Shown piece after piece: positions 1 to 6,222 of a DNA stretch of 9,769 bases (the first letter of the stretch is position 1; the number at the start of each line of letters is the position of its first letter). Position numbers and translations under genes: made by a program. Source of the DNA: CALKWS01 sp035302405. Its GTDB lineage: Bacteria; Actinomycetota; Actinomycetes; Actinomycetales; Beutenbergiaceae. The stretch covers positions 1-9,769 of the forward strand of contig DATGSR010000058.1 in the NCBI GenBank assembly GCA_035302405.1, written 5' to 3'. Below the pieces are notes generated by a model. The model was given only the letters and a program-made list of their open reading frames with translations, made no database searches and had not been told where the DNA came from.

Positions 1-413
1 AACTCGCCCGGCCGAGCGAGGCTGGCGCGCAGGTGCCCGTCAACGTAGCCGACTCGCGCATCTGGCGCACCGACTGGGACTCCGGGCAGGCCATCGACCG
101 CGGCCCTCGCACGCAGGCCTATCCCCTCGCCACCGGAACGCAGGAGCACCCGTTCCTGGTCGAGCAGCGGCGAGTACGCAGTCTGGACGACGAGCAGGTG
201 CGCTGGCAGGTACGGGTGGACGGTGTGGGGAGCACCACGACGGTGCTCATCGCCCAAGGAGTGGCGATCGTGGACGGGCTCAGCGCGTTGGGGCTGGACC
301 TCCAGACCGGTGAACAACGGTGGTTGCGGTCCCACGTGGGTGACCTGCTCGTCGTCGATGATCAGTTGGTGAACACCACCAGCACGTCGATCGAGGTACT
401 CGATGTCTCCTGA
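1..413 (+). CDS. C-terminal part of a PQQ-like beta-propeller repeat protein (5' truncated)
   Basis: The reading frame is open from base 3 to the TGA at 411-413, so the gene begins before the window and only about 136 residues are visible. The tail contains a blade-like segment, GLDLQTGEQRW, followed by short beta-rich stretches (GDLLVVDD, TSIEVLDVS). This resembles the A-x-D-x-x-T-G-x-x-x-W repeat of PQQ-like/WD-like beta-propellers, as in BamB-type or outer-surface quinoprotein-like proteins. The protein stops within a repeat-like strand, as closing blades often do. No catalytic motif is visible, and whether it is secreted cannot be told because the N-terminus is missing. A GTG at 33 could be read as a start but has no good ribosome binding site, and the frame continues upstream of it. 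That the stretch is coding is fairly sure; the beta-propeller assignment rests on one repeat-like motif and is tentative. Confidence 0.6.
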   Translation, partial: LARPSEAGAQVPVNVADSRIWRTDWDSGQAIDRGPRTQAYPLATGTQEHPFLVEQRRVRSLDDEQVRWQVRVDGVGSTTTVLIAQGVAIVDGLSALGLDLQTGEQRWLRSHVGDLLVVDDQLVNTTSTSIEVLDVS

Positions 414-427
414 ACCCGCCCGTGCCG

Positions 428-433
428 TACCGT
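428..433 (+). promoter_or_regulatory. Candidate -10 box (TACCGT) ahead of the DUF2804-glgX unit
   Basis: TACCGT fits the actinobacterial TAnnnT -10 pattern and lies in the only gap upstream of the DUF2804 gene. No convincing -35 is visible at the usual distance. A GTG at 440 sits six bases after the box, the geometry of a leaderless transcript, and would open a 29-codon ORF whose TGA (527-529) overlaps the GTG start at 526. Alternatively the box simply gives an mRNA with a leader of about 85 nt. It overlaps the left arm of the hairpin at 432-449. Confidence 0.3.
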
Positions 434-449
434 CGGTGGGTGCACCGAC
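432..449 (+). terminator. Hairpin just downstream of the beta-propeller gene, candidate terminator
   Basis: GTCGGTG (432-438) and CACCGAC (443-449) form a perfect 7-bp stem with a 4-nt loop, 18 nt after the stop codon at 411-413. There is no T-run after it, so it is not a canonical intrinsic terminator, although U-poor hairpins are commonly proposed as terminators in high-GC Gram-positives. It overlaps a candidate -10 box, so it could equally be part of a 5' leader or an operator. Confidence 0.35.
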
Positions 450-514
450 ACCGACCGCACGCCCGAGATCGATCCGCGGTCGCCGAGCAGCCACTACCGA
501 AACACCCGGCGCCG

Positions 515-520
515 AAGGAG
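515..520 (+). promoter_or_regulatory. Shine-Dalgarno sequence that fixes the DUF2804 start
   Basis: AAGGAG ends five bases before the GTG at 526. This is the only strong ribosome binding site in the region and is the reason for choosing GTG 526 over the in-frame ATG at 403, which lies inside the previous gene and would add a 41-residue low-complexity leader. Confidence 0.8.
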
Positions 521-525
521 AGTTC

Positions 526-1542
526 GTGACCCAACCCCAGATCACCGAAACCGAGATCACCGAGCAGGTGGATCTGGTGCGCCCGGACGGGCGGCTCAAC
601 CCGGAGGCGGTGGGCTGGACGAGGCGGCAGTTGCACAACACCGATCGGATCGGGCGCGGCCGCTACGCCCGCGGACGCAACAAGCGGTGGGAGTACTGGA
701 ACGTCATCACCCCGAGCCACATCCTGGCGATGACGATCTCCGACATCGACTACGCCGGCGTCCATGAGGTGTGGCTGCTGGACCGGGAACGCGGTGAGGC
801 TTTCGGCGTGAACGCGATCAGCCCGCTGGCGAGGCGAACCACGCTGCCCGGGACCCTCGGCCGGGGGCCGGCGCGGGCCCATGCCGGTGACCTGGCGATC
901 GCCGTGGACGAACTGGATGACGGAACCCGGCTGCGTGCGATCACACCGCGGGTGCGGTTCGACGTGGTCGCCCAGCGCCCGGAGGGGCACGAGGCGATGG
1001 GCGTGGTGGTGCCTTGGAGTGAGCGGCTGTTCCAGTACACCGTCAAGGACGTGGCCCGCCCGGCCCGCGGCCGGTTGTGGATCGACGGTGTGCGCCACGA
1101 GATCCCCGAGGGTTCCTGGGCCGTGCTCGACCACGGCCGGGGCCGATGGCCCTACCGGGTGACCTGGAACTGGGGCGCAGCCTCCGGTCACAGCGACGGG
1201 CACACCGTGGGGGTGCAGATCGGCGCGAAGTGGACCACCGGCACCGGCTCCACCGAGAATGCGGTGGTGGTCGACGGCGTGGTGCACAAGATCAGCGAGG
1301 AACTCACCTGGGAGTACGACACCGCCGACTGGCTGCGCCCCTGGCGCATGCACGGGCGCCACGCGGACCTGACGTTCACCCCCTTCTACGACAAGGCCTC
1401 GGCCACCTCCCTGGGCGTGATCTCCACCCGCGGCCACCAGTGCTTCGGGCACTACAACGGATGGATGCTCGACTCCGCCGGCCGGCGGGTGCAGGTCCGG
1501 GACCTGACCGGCTGGGCCGAAGAGGTGACCCAACGGTGGTGA
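526..1542 (+). CDS. DUF2804 family protein
   Basis: A 338-residue protein of unknown function that I recognise as DUF2804-like. Visible marks are a conserved N-terminal region after residue 40 (K-R-W-E-Y-W-N-V, then an SDIDYAG/VWLLDRERGEAFG stretch), a mid-region VVPWSERLFQYTVKD, and the signature R-V-T-W-N-W-G-A-A-S-G, followed by VGVQIGAKWTTGTGSTENAVVVDG and a C-terminal beta-rich part with FGHYNGW. The many short strands and Trp/Tyr/Gly-rich motifs suggest a beta-barrel, perhaps lipocalin/calycin-like; this is inference. There is no signal peptide or membrane segment, so a cytoplasmic location is likely. The start is GTG 526 with AAGGAG at 515-520. Its TGA (1540-1542) overlaps the glgX start (GTG 1539) in a GTGA junction, so the two genes are very probably cotranscribed and translationally coupled. 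Given that partner, a role in glycogen or maltodextrin handling is possible but not shown by any motif. Confidence 0.85.
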   Translation: MTQPQITETEITEQVDLVRPDGRLNPEAVGWTRRQLHNTDRIGRGRYARGRNKRWEYWNVITPSHILAMTISDIDYAGVHEVWLLDRERGEAFGVNAISPLARRTTLPGTLGRGPARAHAGDLAIAVDELDDGTRLRAITPRVRFDVVAQRPEGHEAMGVVVPWSERLFQYTVKDVARPARGRLWIDGVRHEIPEGSWAVLDHGRGRWPYRVTWNWGAASGHSDGHTVGVQIGAKWTTGTGSTENAVVVDGVVHKISEELTWEYDTADWLRPWRMHGRHADLTFTPFYDKASATSLGVISTRGHQCFGHYNGWMLDSAGRRVQVRDLTGWAEEVTQRW

Positions 1543-3695
1543 CCACCCACACCGTTCCCGCCGTCGCCGCCCGACCGGAACGCCTCGGAGCACACCTGGT
1601 CCCCGGCGGGATCGACGTGGTGGTACACGCCCCGTTTGCGACCGCGGTGCAGATCTGCCTGCTGGACCCCGACGGCGAGGAGTGGCGGGAACGCCGCTAC
1701 GACCTGCTGCCCGGCACCCATGGCCGCTGGTCCGGCCATGTTCCCGGCGTGGCGGCCGGGCAACGGTACGGGTTCCGGGTGCACGGCCCGTGGGACATCG
1801 CCCACGGCCATCGGCACAACCCGCACAAGCTTCTGCTCGACCCTTATGCCCGGGCGCTGGCCGGAACGGTGCAGCACGTGCCGCAGATCTACGGCGGGGT
1901 GGTGGATGAGGACTTCCGTCCGGTCTCCGATGATCCCGACCCCCGCGACTCCGCCCCGTTCGTGGCCCACGGGGTGATCATCGATGAACCCCACCCGGTG
2001 CCAGAGCGCCCGCGGGTGCCGTGGTCCCGCACGGTGATCTACGAAGCGCACGTCAAGGGCCTGACCCGACGTCTGTCGAAGGTGCCCGAGGAGTTGCGCG
2101 GCACCTATGCGGGTCTCGCCCACCCGGCCACCATCGACCACCTGCGCAGCCTGGGCGTGACCGCGGTGGAACTACTGCCCATCTTCGCCAAGTTCTCCGA
2201 ACCGGCACTACAGCGCCGCGGGGCGGTGAACTACTGGGGTTACAGCACCCTGGGCTTCTTCGCCCCCGAGCCCTCCTACGCCACCGCCGCGGCGCGTGCG
2301 GCCGGTCCGCAGGCCGTGGTCGCCGAGGTCCGGGACATGGTCGCCGCACTGCACGAGGCCGGTCTGGAAGTGATCCTGGACGTGGTCTACAACCACACCG
2401 CCGAGGGCGGGGTGGATGGGCCGATGCTGTGCTGGCGCGGCCTGGACAACGCCGGCTACTACCTGCACACCACCGAAACCCGCGGTGCCTACCTGGATGT
2501 GACCGGCACCGGGAACTCCGTGGATTTCCGTTCCCAGCACGCGGTGGCGATGGCGATCGACTCGATGCGGTACTGGACCCAGCACATCGGGGTGGACGGC
2601 TTCCGCCTGGACCTGGCGGTGACGCTGGGGCGCAACGGCACCGAGTTCGACCCGAGACACCCGTTGCTGGCCGCAATGGCGATCGATCCGGTGCTCGGCG
2701 GCGTCAAGCAGATCGCCGAACCGTGGGACGTGGGCCCGGGCGGTTGGCGCACCGGCCAGTTCGCCGCGCCGATGGCCGAGTGGAACGACCGCTTCCGCGA
2801 CGTCACCCGCGGCTTCTGGCTCACCGATGTGGCGGCCATGCGCGGGGGCGGGCGCGGCCAGGATTTGCGGGACCTGGCCACCCGGCTGGCTGGTTCGGCG
2901 GACCTGTTCGGCCACACCGGTATCCCGGGCGGGCGGGGGCCGACGTCGTCGATCAATTACGTCACCGCCCACGACGGTTTCACCCTGGCGGACCTGGTCT
3001 CCTACGACGTCAAGCACAACTGGGCCAACGGGGAGGACAACCGGGACGGGTCGGATCACAACAACTCCTACAACCACGGCGCGGAGGGCGCTACCGCGGA
3101 TCCGGGGATCCTGGCGGCCCGGCGCCGCTCGATGCGTGCGCTGCTGGGCACCCTGCTGGTGTCCGCGGGCACCCCGATGCTCACCGCCGGCGACGAGATC
3201 GGCCGCACCCAGCACGGCAATAACAATGCCTACGCCCTGGACGATGAGCGGGTGTGGGTGGATTGGGAGTTGCAGCACTGGCAGGAGGACCTGCTGGCCA
3301 CCGTCACCCACCTGATCTCCCTGCGGCAGGAGCACCGAGCATTGCGCAGCAACCGGTACACCACCTTCCGGACCGAGCACCAGGACTGGCGCGATTACAT
3401 CGCCTGGTTCGACCGCACCGGTGCCCAGATGCGCCTGGAGACGTGGTACGACGCCGAGGAGCGGGTGCTGCAAATGCTACGCAAGCCGCCGCCGCTGGAC
3501 GCGCTCGAGGCGCTCGTGCTGGTCAACGGCACACTCCAGGACGCGGGCGTGCAGTTGGCCACCACCGGCCCGACCCGGTTGGCGTGGGATGCCGCCTGGG
3601 AGCGCCCGCAGGAACAAGGACCGGTGGTGCAACCCGGCGAGGAAGTACACGTCCCGGCGCTCAGCATGCAGATCTACCTGGCCGAGCAGGCCTAG
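1539..3695 (+). CDS. glgX: Glycogen debranching enzyme GlgX/TreX (isoamylase-type GH13)
   Basis: A 718-residue enzyme that hydrolyses alpha-1,6 branch points of glycogen or phosphorylase-limit dextrin in the cytoplasm. Order of domains: N-terminal CBM48 beta-sandwich (about residues 10-105, with YGFRVHGPWD and NPHKLLLDPYA), the (beta/alpha)8 GH13 barrel (about 150-560), and a C-terminal beta domain. All four GH13 regions are visible: DVVYNH; DGFRLDLA with nucleophile Asp358; AEPWD with acid/base Glu394; and TAHDGF with transition-state Asp479. Typical GlgX blocks YEAHVKGLT, ELRGTYAGLAHPA and GDEIGRTQHGNNNAY are also intact. The length matches actinobacterial GlgX/TreX (about 700-720 aa), a little longer than the E. 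coli enzyme. The start is GTG 1539, overlapping the DUF2804 stop; GTG 1536 immediately before it is an alternative. The only purine-rich stretch upstream, GAAGAGG at 1519-1525, is rather far away, so translation probably depends on coupling. No treY/treZ or other glg gene follows; trpS comes next after 178 bp. Confidence 0.96.
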   Translation: MTTHTVPAVAARPERLGAHLVPGGIDVVVHAPFATAVQICLLDPDGEEWRERRYDLLPGTHGRWSGHVPGVAAGQRYGFRVHGPWDIAHGHRHNPHKLLLDPYARALAGTVQHVPQIYGGVVDEDFRPVSDDPDPRDSAPFVAHGVIIDEPHPVPERPRVPWSRTVIYEAHVKGLTRRLSKVPEELRGTYAGLAHPATIDHLRSLGVTAVELLPIFAKFSEPALQRRGAVNYWGYSTLGFFAPEPSYATAAARAAGPQAVVAEVRDMVAALHEAGLEVILDVVYNHTAEGGVDGPMLCWRGLDNAGYYLHTTETRGAYLDVTGTGNSVDFRSQHAVAMAIDSMRYWTQHIGVDGFRLDLAVTLGRNGTEFDPRHPLLAAMAIDPVLGGVKQIAEPWDVGPGGWRTGQFAAPMAEWNDRFRDVTRGFWLTDVAAMRGGGRGQDLRDLATRLAGSADLFGHTGIPGGRGPTSSINYVTAHDGFTLADLVSYDVKHNWANGEDNRDGSDHNNSYNHGAEGATADPGILAARRRSMRALLGTLLVSAGTPMLTAGDEIGRTQHGNNNAYALDDERVWVDWELQHWQEDLLATVTHLISLRQEHRALRSNRYTTFRTEHQDWRDYIAWFDRTGAQMRLETWYDAEERVLQMLRKPPPLDALEALVLVNGTLQDAGVQLATTGPTRLAWDAAWERPQEQGPVVQPGEEVHVPALSMQIYLAEQA

Positions 3696-3752
3696 CATCC
3701 AGCAGCAGAGTCTGACCCACCGACCGTTGCCGAGCCTGTGCCACCGGCGGCG

Positions 3753-3816
3753 GCCCTCTTGGCACGACGCAGCATCTGCCCCGCTGGCATGCCCTGTTCG
3801 CACGACGCAGCATCTG
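3753..3816. repeat. 26-bp direct repeat (24/26 identical), period 38 bp, upstream of trpS
   Basis: Copies lie at 3753-3778 and 3791-3816 and share the exact 17-base core GCACGACGCAGCATCTG (3762-3778 and 3800-3816); the 9 bases before the core differ at two positions. The spacer is 12 bp. The repeat sits between the glgX stop and the trpS promoter; the second copy ends about 24 bp before the proposed trpS -35. It may be a duplicated regulator site, or a replication-slippage duplication with no function. Confidence 0.85.
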
Positions 3817-3839
3817 GGTGCCGCCGTTGGGGGCGCCAG

Positions 3840-3867
3840 TTGGCCGGTAACCGGGACGTATTAGGCT
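3840..3867 (+). promoter_or_regulatory. trpS promoter (TTGGCC-N16-TAGGCT) giving a leaderless mRNA, with an internal palindrome
   Basis: TAGGCT (3862-3867) matches the TAnnnT -10 pattern and is followed after six bases by the GTG start at 3874; no Shine-Dalgarno sequence exists, so transcription probably begins at or next to the start codon. TTGGCC (3840-3845), 16 bp upstream, is a partial -35 match (TTG only). Between the boxes lies the odd palindrome CCGGT-A-ACCGG (3844-3854), well placed for a repressor to block polymerase; its regulator is unknown. Confidence 0.6.
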
Positions 3868-3873
3868 GGCCCG

Positions 3874-4983
3874 GTGACTTCTGACATCTCCACCGACGGG
3901 CCCCATCTGGACAGCGCCGAGGCCCTGGACCGGTCGTTGGGCGCGGCCCAGGCCCGCAGCGACGAGATCGAACAGCAATTGGCCACCAACCCCAGCGCGT
4001 TCCGCATGCTCACCGGCGATCGGCCCACCGGACGACTGCACCTGGGTCACTATCTGGGCACACTCGTGAACCGGGTGCGCCTGCAGGATCTGGGAATGCA
4101 GACCATGGTGCTGGTGGCCGACTACCAGGTGATCACCGACCGAGACTCCGCCGAGGGCCTGCGCGACGTGGTACTCGAACTCATCACCGACTACCTGGCC
4201 GTGGGCATCGACCCGGCCAAGTCCACGATCTTCGCCCACTCCGCGGTCCCCGCGCTGAACCAGTTGATGCTGCCGTTCCTGTCGCTGGTGACCGACTCCG
4301 AGCTGCGCCGCAACCCCACCGTCAAGGCCGAGTACGAGGCCAGCGGCGGGCGCCCGATGAGCGGACTGTTGCTCACCTACCCGGTGCACCAGGCCGCGGA
4401 CATTCTGTTCTGCAAGGCCAACGTGGTGCCGGTGGGCAAGGACCAACTCCCGCACCTGGAGATGTCCCGGGTGATCGCCCGCCGGTTCAACGAACGCTAC
4501 GGCGGCGGGGAGCAGATCTTCCCCGCCCCGGACGCGCTGCTCTCCCCGGTGGTGAACCTGCTGGGCACTGACGGGGAGCACAAGATGTCCAAGTCCAAGC
4601 ACAACACGATCGACTTGGCGATGACCGAGGACGAGACCGCCAAGGCGCTCAAGCGTGCGGTGACGGATTCCGACCGCAACATCACCTACGACCCGGCGAA
4701 CCGTCCGGCGGTGTCCAACCTACTGTCCATGGCCGCACTGTGCTCGGGCCGGGATCCCCATGAGTTGGCCGCGCAGATCGGCGACGGCGGCGGCGGCGCA
4801 CTGAAGGCGGTGGTCACCGAGGCGGTGAACGAACGCCTACGCCCGGTGCGTCAGCGGCGCGCCGAACTGGCCGCGGAGCCCGGCTACCTGCTGCAGGTCC
4901 TACGGGACGGCAACGCGAAAGCGAACGAGATCGCCGATGCGACCCTGGCTGAAGTCCGCCAAACCATGGACATGGTGTACTGA
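3874..4983 (+). CDS. trpS: Tryptophanyl-tRNA synthetase
   Basis: A 369-residue class I aminoacyl-tRNA synthetase that charges tRNA-Trp with tryptophan using ATP. The HIGH-type motif is HLGH (residues 56-59, within LTGDRPTGRLHLGHY), and the second signature is an exact KMSKS (237-241). Other family blocks are DYQVITDRD, LPFLSLVTDSELRRNPTVK, LTYPVHQAADILFCKA and VPVGKDQLPHLEMSR. The Rossmann core begins near residue 43, so there is a charged N-terminal extension of about 40 residues compared with short TrpRS forms such as those of E. coli or Bacillus. The TGDRPTGRLHLGHY version marks the subgroup that I recall as including the second, auxiliary TrpRS of some streptomycetes; that placement is from memory. 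The start is GTG 3874, with a -10 box six bases upstream and no ribosome binding site, implying a leaderless transcript. It stands alone between glgX and the sigma factor. Confidence 0.95.
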   Translation: MTSDISTDGPHLDSAEALDRSLGAAQARSDEIEQQLATNPSAFRMLTGDRPTGRLHLGHYLGTLVNRVRLQDLGMQTMVLVADYQVITDRDSAEGLRDVVLELITDYLAVGIDPAKSTIFAHSAVPALNQLMLPFLSLVTDSELRRNPTVKAEYEASGGRPMSGLLLTYPVHQAADILFCKANVVPVGKDQLPHLEMSRVIARRFNERYGGGEQIFPAPDALLSPVVNLLGTDGEHKMSKSKHNTIDLAMTEDETAKALKRAVTDSDRNITYDPANRPAVSNLLSMAALCSGRDPHELAAQIGDGGGGALKAVVTEAVNERLRPVRQRRAELAAEPGYLLQVLRDGNAKANEIADATLAEVRQTMDMVY

Positions 4984-4996
4984 CACCGCCTACCGT
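4967..4996 (+). promoter_or_regulatory. Candidate promoter TGGACA-N18-TACCGT at the end of trpS
   Basis: TGGACA (4967-4972, 5 of 6 to TTGACA) lies in the last codons of trpS, and TACCGT (4991-4996, TAnnnT) lies just after its stop. The ATG at 5003 follows after six bases, again the leaderless arrangement seen at trpS. It probably drives transcription toward the ECF41 sigma gene, either through the 28-codon ORF at 5003-5089 or as a leader of about 200 nt. Confidence 0.45.
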
Positions 4997-5002
4997 GCCG
5001 CA

Positions 5003-5089
5003 ATGAGCAGGCACCACCCCGGAACAACTCCGCTCTCACGGCACCTCGGGGCCAGGTTGCACGCGGGGCAGGCAGCCGGGGCACCGTGA
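5003..5089 (+). CDS. Possible leaderless small ORF (28 aa) upstream of the ECF41 gene
   Basis: ATG 5003 sits six bases after the TACCGT box and opens a 28-residue frame rich in Arg, His and Ala, beginning MSRHHPGTTPLSRH and ending with TGA 5087-5089. It matches no family that I recognise and has no cysteine or tryptophan run of the kind used by attenuator leader peptides. A GTG at 5086 overlaps its stop (GTGA) and opens a second 31-codon frame ending at 5181, 22 bases before the sigma start. Third-position GC is moderate in both, so coding is not proven. It may be a leader peptide, or the promoter may simply sit near an accidental ATG. Confidence 0.22.
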   Translation: MSRHHPGTTPLSRHLGARLHAGQAAGAP

Positions 5090-5203
5090 CTTCCCAGTCC
5101 GGTGACCTTCCCGGCAGACAACGGCCCGGAGTCACCGACCCCAGCGGTCACCGGCTCGCGGTGCGCACCGACGTGCCCTGATCGCAACGCACATGGGGGC
5201 GGC

Positions 5204-6121
5204 ATGGGACGCGTGGAGGACTTCGAGGATCTGAGGCCATACCTGCGCGCCATCGCCTACCGGATCCTGGGCACGGTCAGCGACGCCGAGGACGCGGTCC
5301 AGGAGGCTTGGCTTCGTTATCAGGACACGCCGGTCCAACCCGATTCCCCGAAGGCTTTCCTCGCCACGGTCATCACCCGGATCTCGATCAACGAACTGCG
5401 CTCGGCGCGCGCACGCCGGGAGCACTACGTCGGCACCTGGCTGCCCGAGCCGCTGCTGGAGGACCCGTATCAGGATCCGGAGCGCGCCGCTGAACTGGCG
5501 GAGTCGGCTTCGATGGCCGCGTTGCTGCTCCTGGAACGGCTCAGCCCGCTGGAGCGCGCGGTCTTCGTACTGCGGGAGGTGTTCGACTTCAGTTTCACCG
5601 AGGTGTCCTCGATCGTGGAGCGTTCCGAAGCCGCATGCCGGCAACTCGCGGTCCGGGCCCGCCGCCACATGCGCACCGATCGCCGCCGCTTCATCGCCGG
5701 CGAGCACGAACACCAGCGCCTCGCTGAACGGTTCATCGCTGCCCTCACCGCGGGCGACCTGGAGGACCTGCGCCGCCTATTGGCCGCCGACGCGCAGATG
5801 ACCGCTGACGGCGGCGGGAAAGCTCCCAGTCTGCCCCGGGGAGTGTCCGGTGCGGACAACATGGCCAGGCTCATGGTCGCGGTATGGCCGCGCCTGGCCG
5901 GCATCGGCGTGTCGATGGAGCCACGCCAGGTCAATGCGCACCCCGGGATCCTGGTGCGGGATCCCGCTGGCAAGGTGCTGGCCGTCCTCGCCCTCGAGAT
6001 CGGGAACGGGCAGATCCACTTGATCCGCTCGGTCATCAACCCGGACAAACTCGCCCACCTCGGCCCAGTCGCGGACGCGTGGTCACTTCAGGAGGCCTAC
6101 CGGCGCCGCGGCCGGGCCTGA
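5204..6121 (+). CDS. ECF41-family RNA polymerase sigma factor with fused SnoaL-like regulatory domain
   Basis: A 305-residue extracytoplasmic-function sigma factor. Region sigma-2 spans about residues 5-72 (YLRAIAYRILGTVSDAEDAV, then ATVITRISINELRSAR). It is followed by the ECF41 linker mark YVGTWLPEP (75-83), sigma-4 at about 107-155 (LSPLERAVFVLREVFDFSF, with helix-turn-helix VSSIVERSEAACRQLAVRARR), and a C-terminal SnoaL/NTF2-like domain from about 165. That domain carries the ECF41 hallmarks DGGGK (202-206) and NPDKL (279-283). In this family the C-terminal domain replaces a separate anti-sigma factor and both supports and restrains activity. The start is ATG 5204 behind a GGGGGC purine stretch; the frame is open further upstream, but homology begins at residue 7. 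ECF41 genes usually sit beside a carboxymuconolactone decarboxylase, oxidoreductase or epimerase gene. None is seen here; the next gene is a small membrane protein behind an ECF41-like promoter. Confidence 0.93.
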   Translation: MGRVEDFEDLRPYLRAIAYRILGTVSDAEDAVQEAWLRYQDTPVQPDSPKAFLATVITRISINELRSARARREHYVGTWLPEPLLEDPYQDPERAAELAESASMAALLLLERLSPLERAVFVLREVFDFSFTEVSSIVERSEAACRQLAVRARRHMRTDRRRFIAGEHEHQRLAERFIAALTAGDLEDLRRLLAADAQMTADGGGKAPSLPRGVSGADNMARLMVAVWPRLAGIGVSMEPRQVNAHPGILVRDPAGKVLAVLALEIGNGQIHLIRSVINPDKLAHLGPVADAWSLQEAYRRRGRA

Positions 6122-6215
6122 CCCGCCGGAATTGACCCGCCGGAACTAATCGCCGGACCTGACTCGCCAGAAGCGACGCACCGGACCGGACTCGCCGGAA
6201 CTAATTACCGGACCT
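6120..6215. repeat. Tandem array of seven degenerate 13-14-bp repeats between the sigma gene and its putative target promoter
   Basis: Units begin at 6120, 6134, 6148, 6161, 6175, 6189 and 6203. Five are 14 bp of type GACTCGCCGGAACT and two (6148-6160, 6203-6215) are 13 bp of type AATCGCCGGACCT; the shared centre is CGCCGGA or a one- to two-base variant. A higher-order period is also visible: 6138-6166 and 6193-6221 match at 26 of 29 positions, 55 bp apart. The array begins on the TGA of the sigma gene and ends 7 bp before the ECF41-type -35. GACTC (6189-6193) can pair with GAGTC (6216-6220) around inner CCGG/CCGG pairs, so the last units might form a weak hairpin. It may serve as a binding array or terminator, or be slippage-generated. 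Confidence 0.9.
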
Positions 6216-6222
6216 GAGTCGA

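Noticed and set aside
403..525. Longer N-terminus for DUF2804 from ATG 403
   Set aside because: The added segment is low-complexity, overlaps the previous gene's end and lacks a ribosome binding site, whereas GTG 526 has AAGGAG at the right distance.
280..1593. Minus-strand open frame of 437 codons opposite DUF2804
   Set aside because: Shadow frame in GC-rich DNA with His/Pro/Gly-rich composition and no recognisable domain, entirely antisense to a well supported gene.
2208..3473. Minus-strand open frame opposite glgX
   Set aside because: Antisense shadow of the GH13 catalytic region; no motifs of its own.
3696..3873. T-box or tryptophan leader-peptide attenuator upstream of trpS
   Set aside because: The -10 box is six bases before the start codon, leaving no leader; no T-box consensus or Trp-codon run was seen.
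6120..6221. CRISPR array
   Set aside because: Repeats are 13-14 bp, contiguous, degenerate and lack unique spacers; no cas genes are present.
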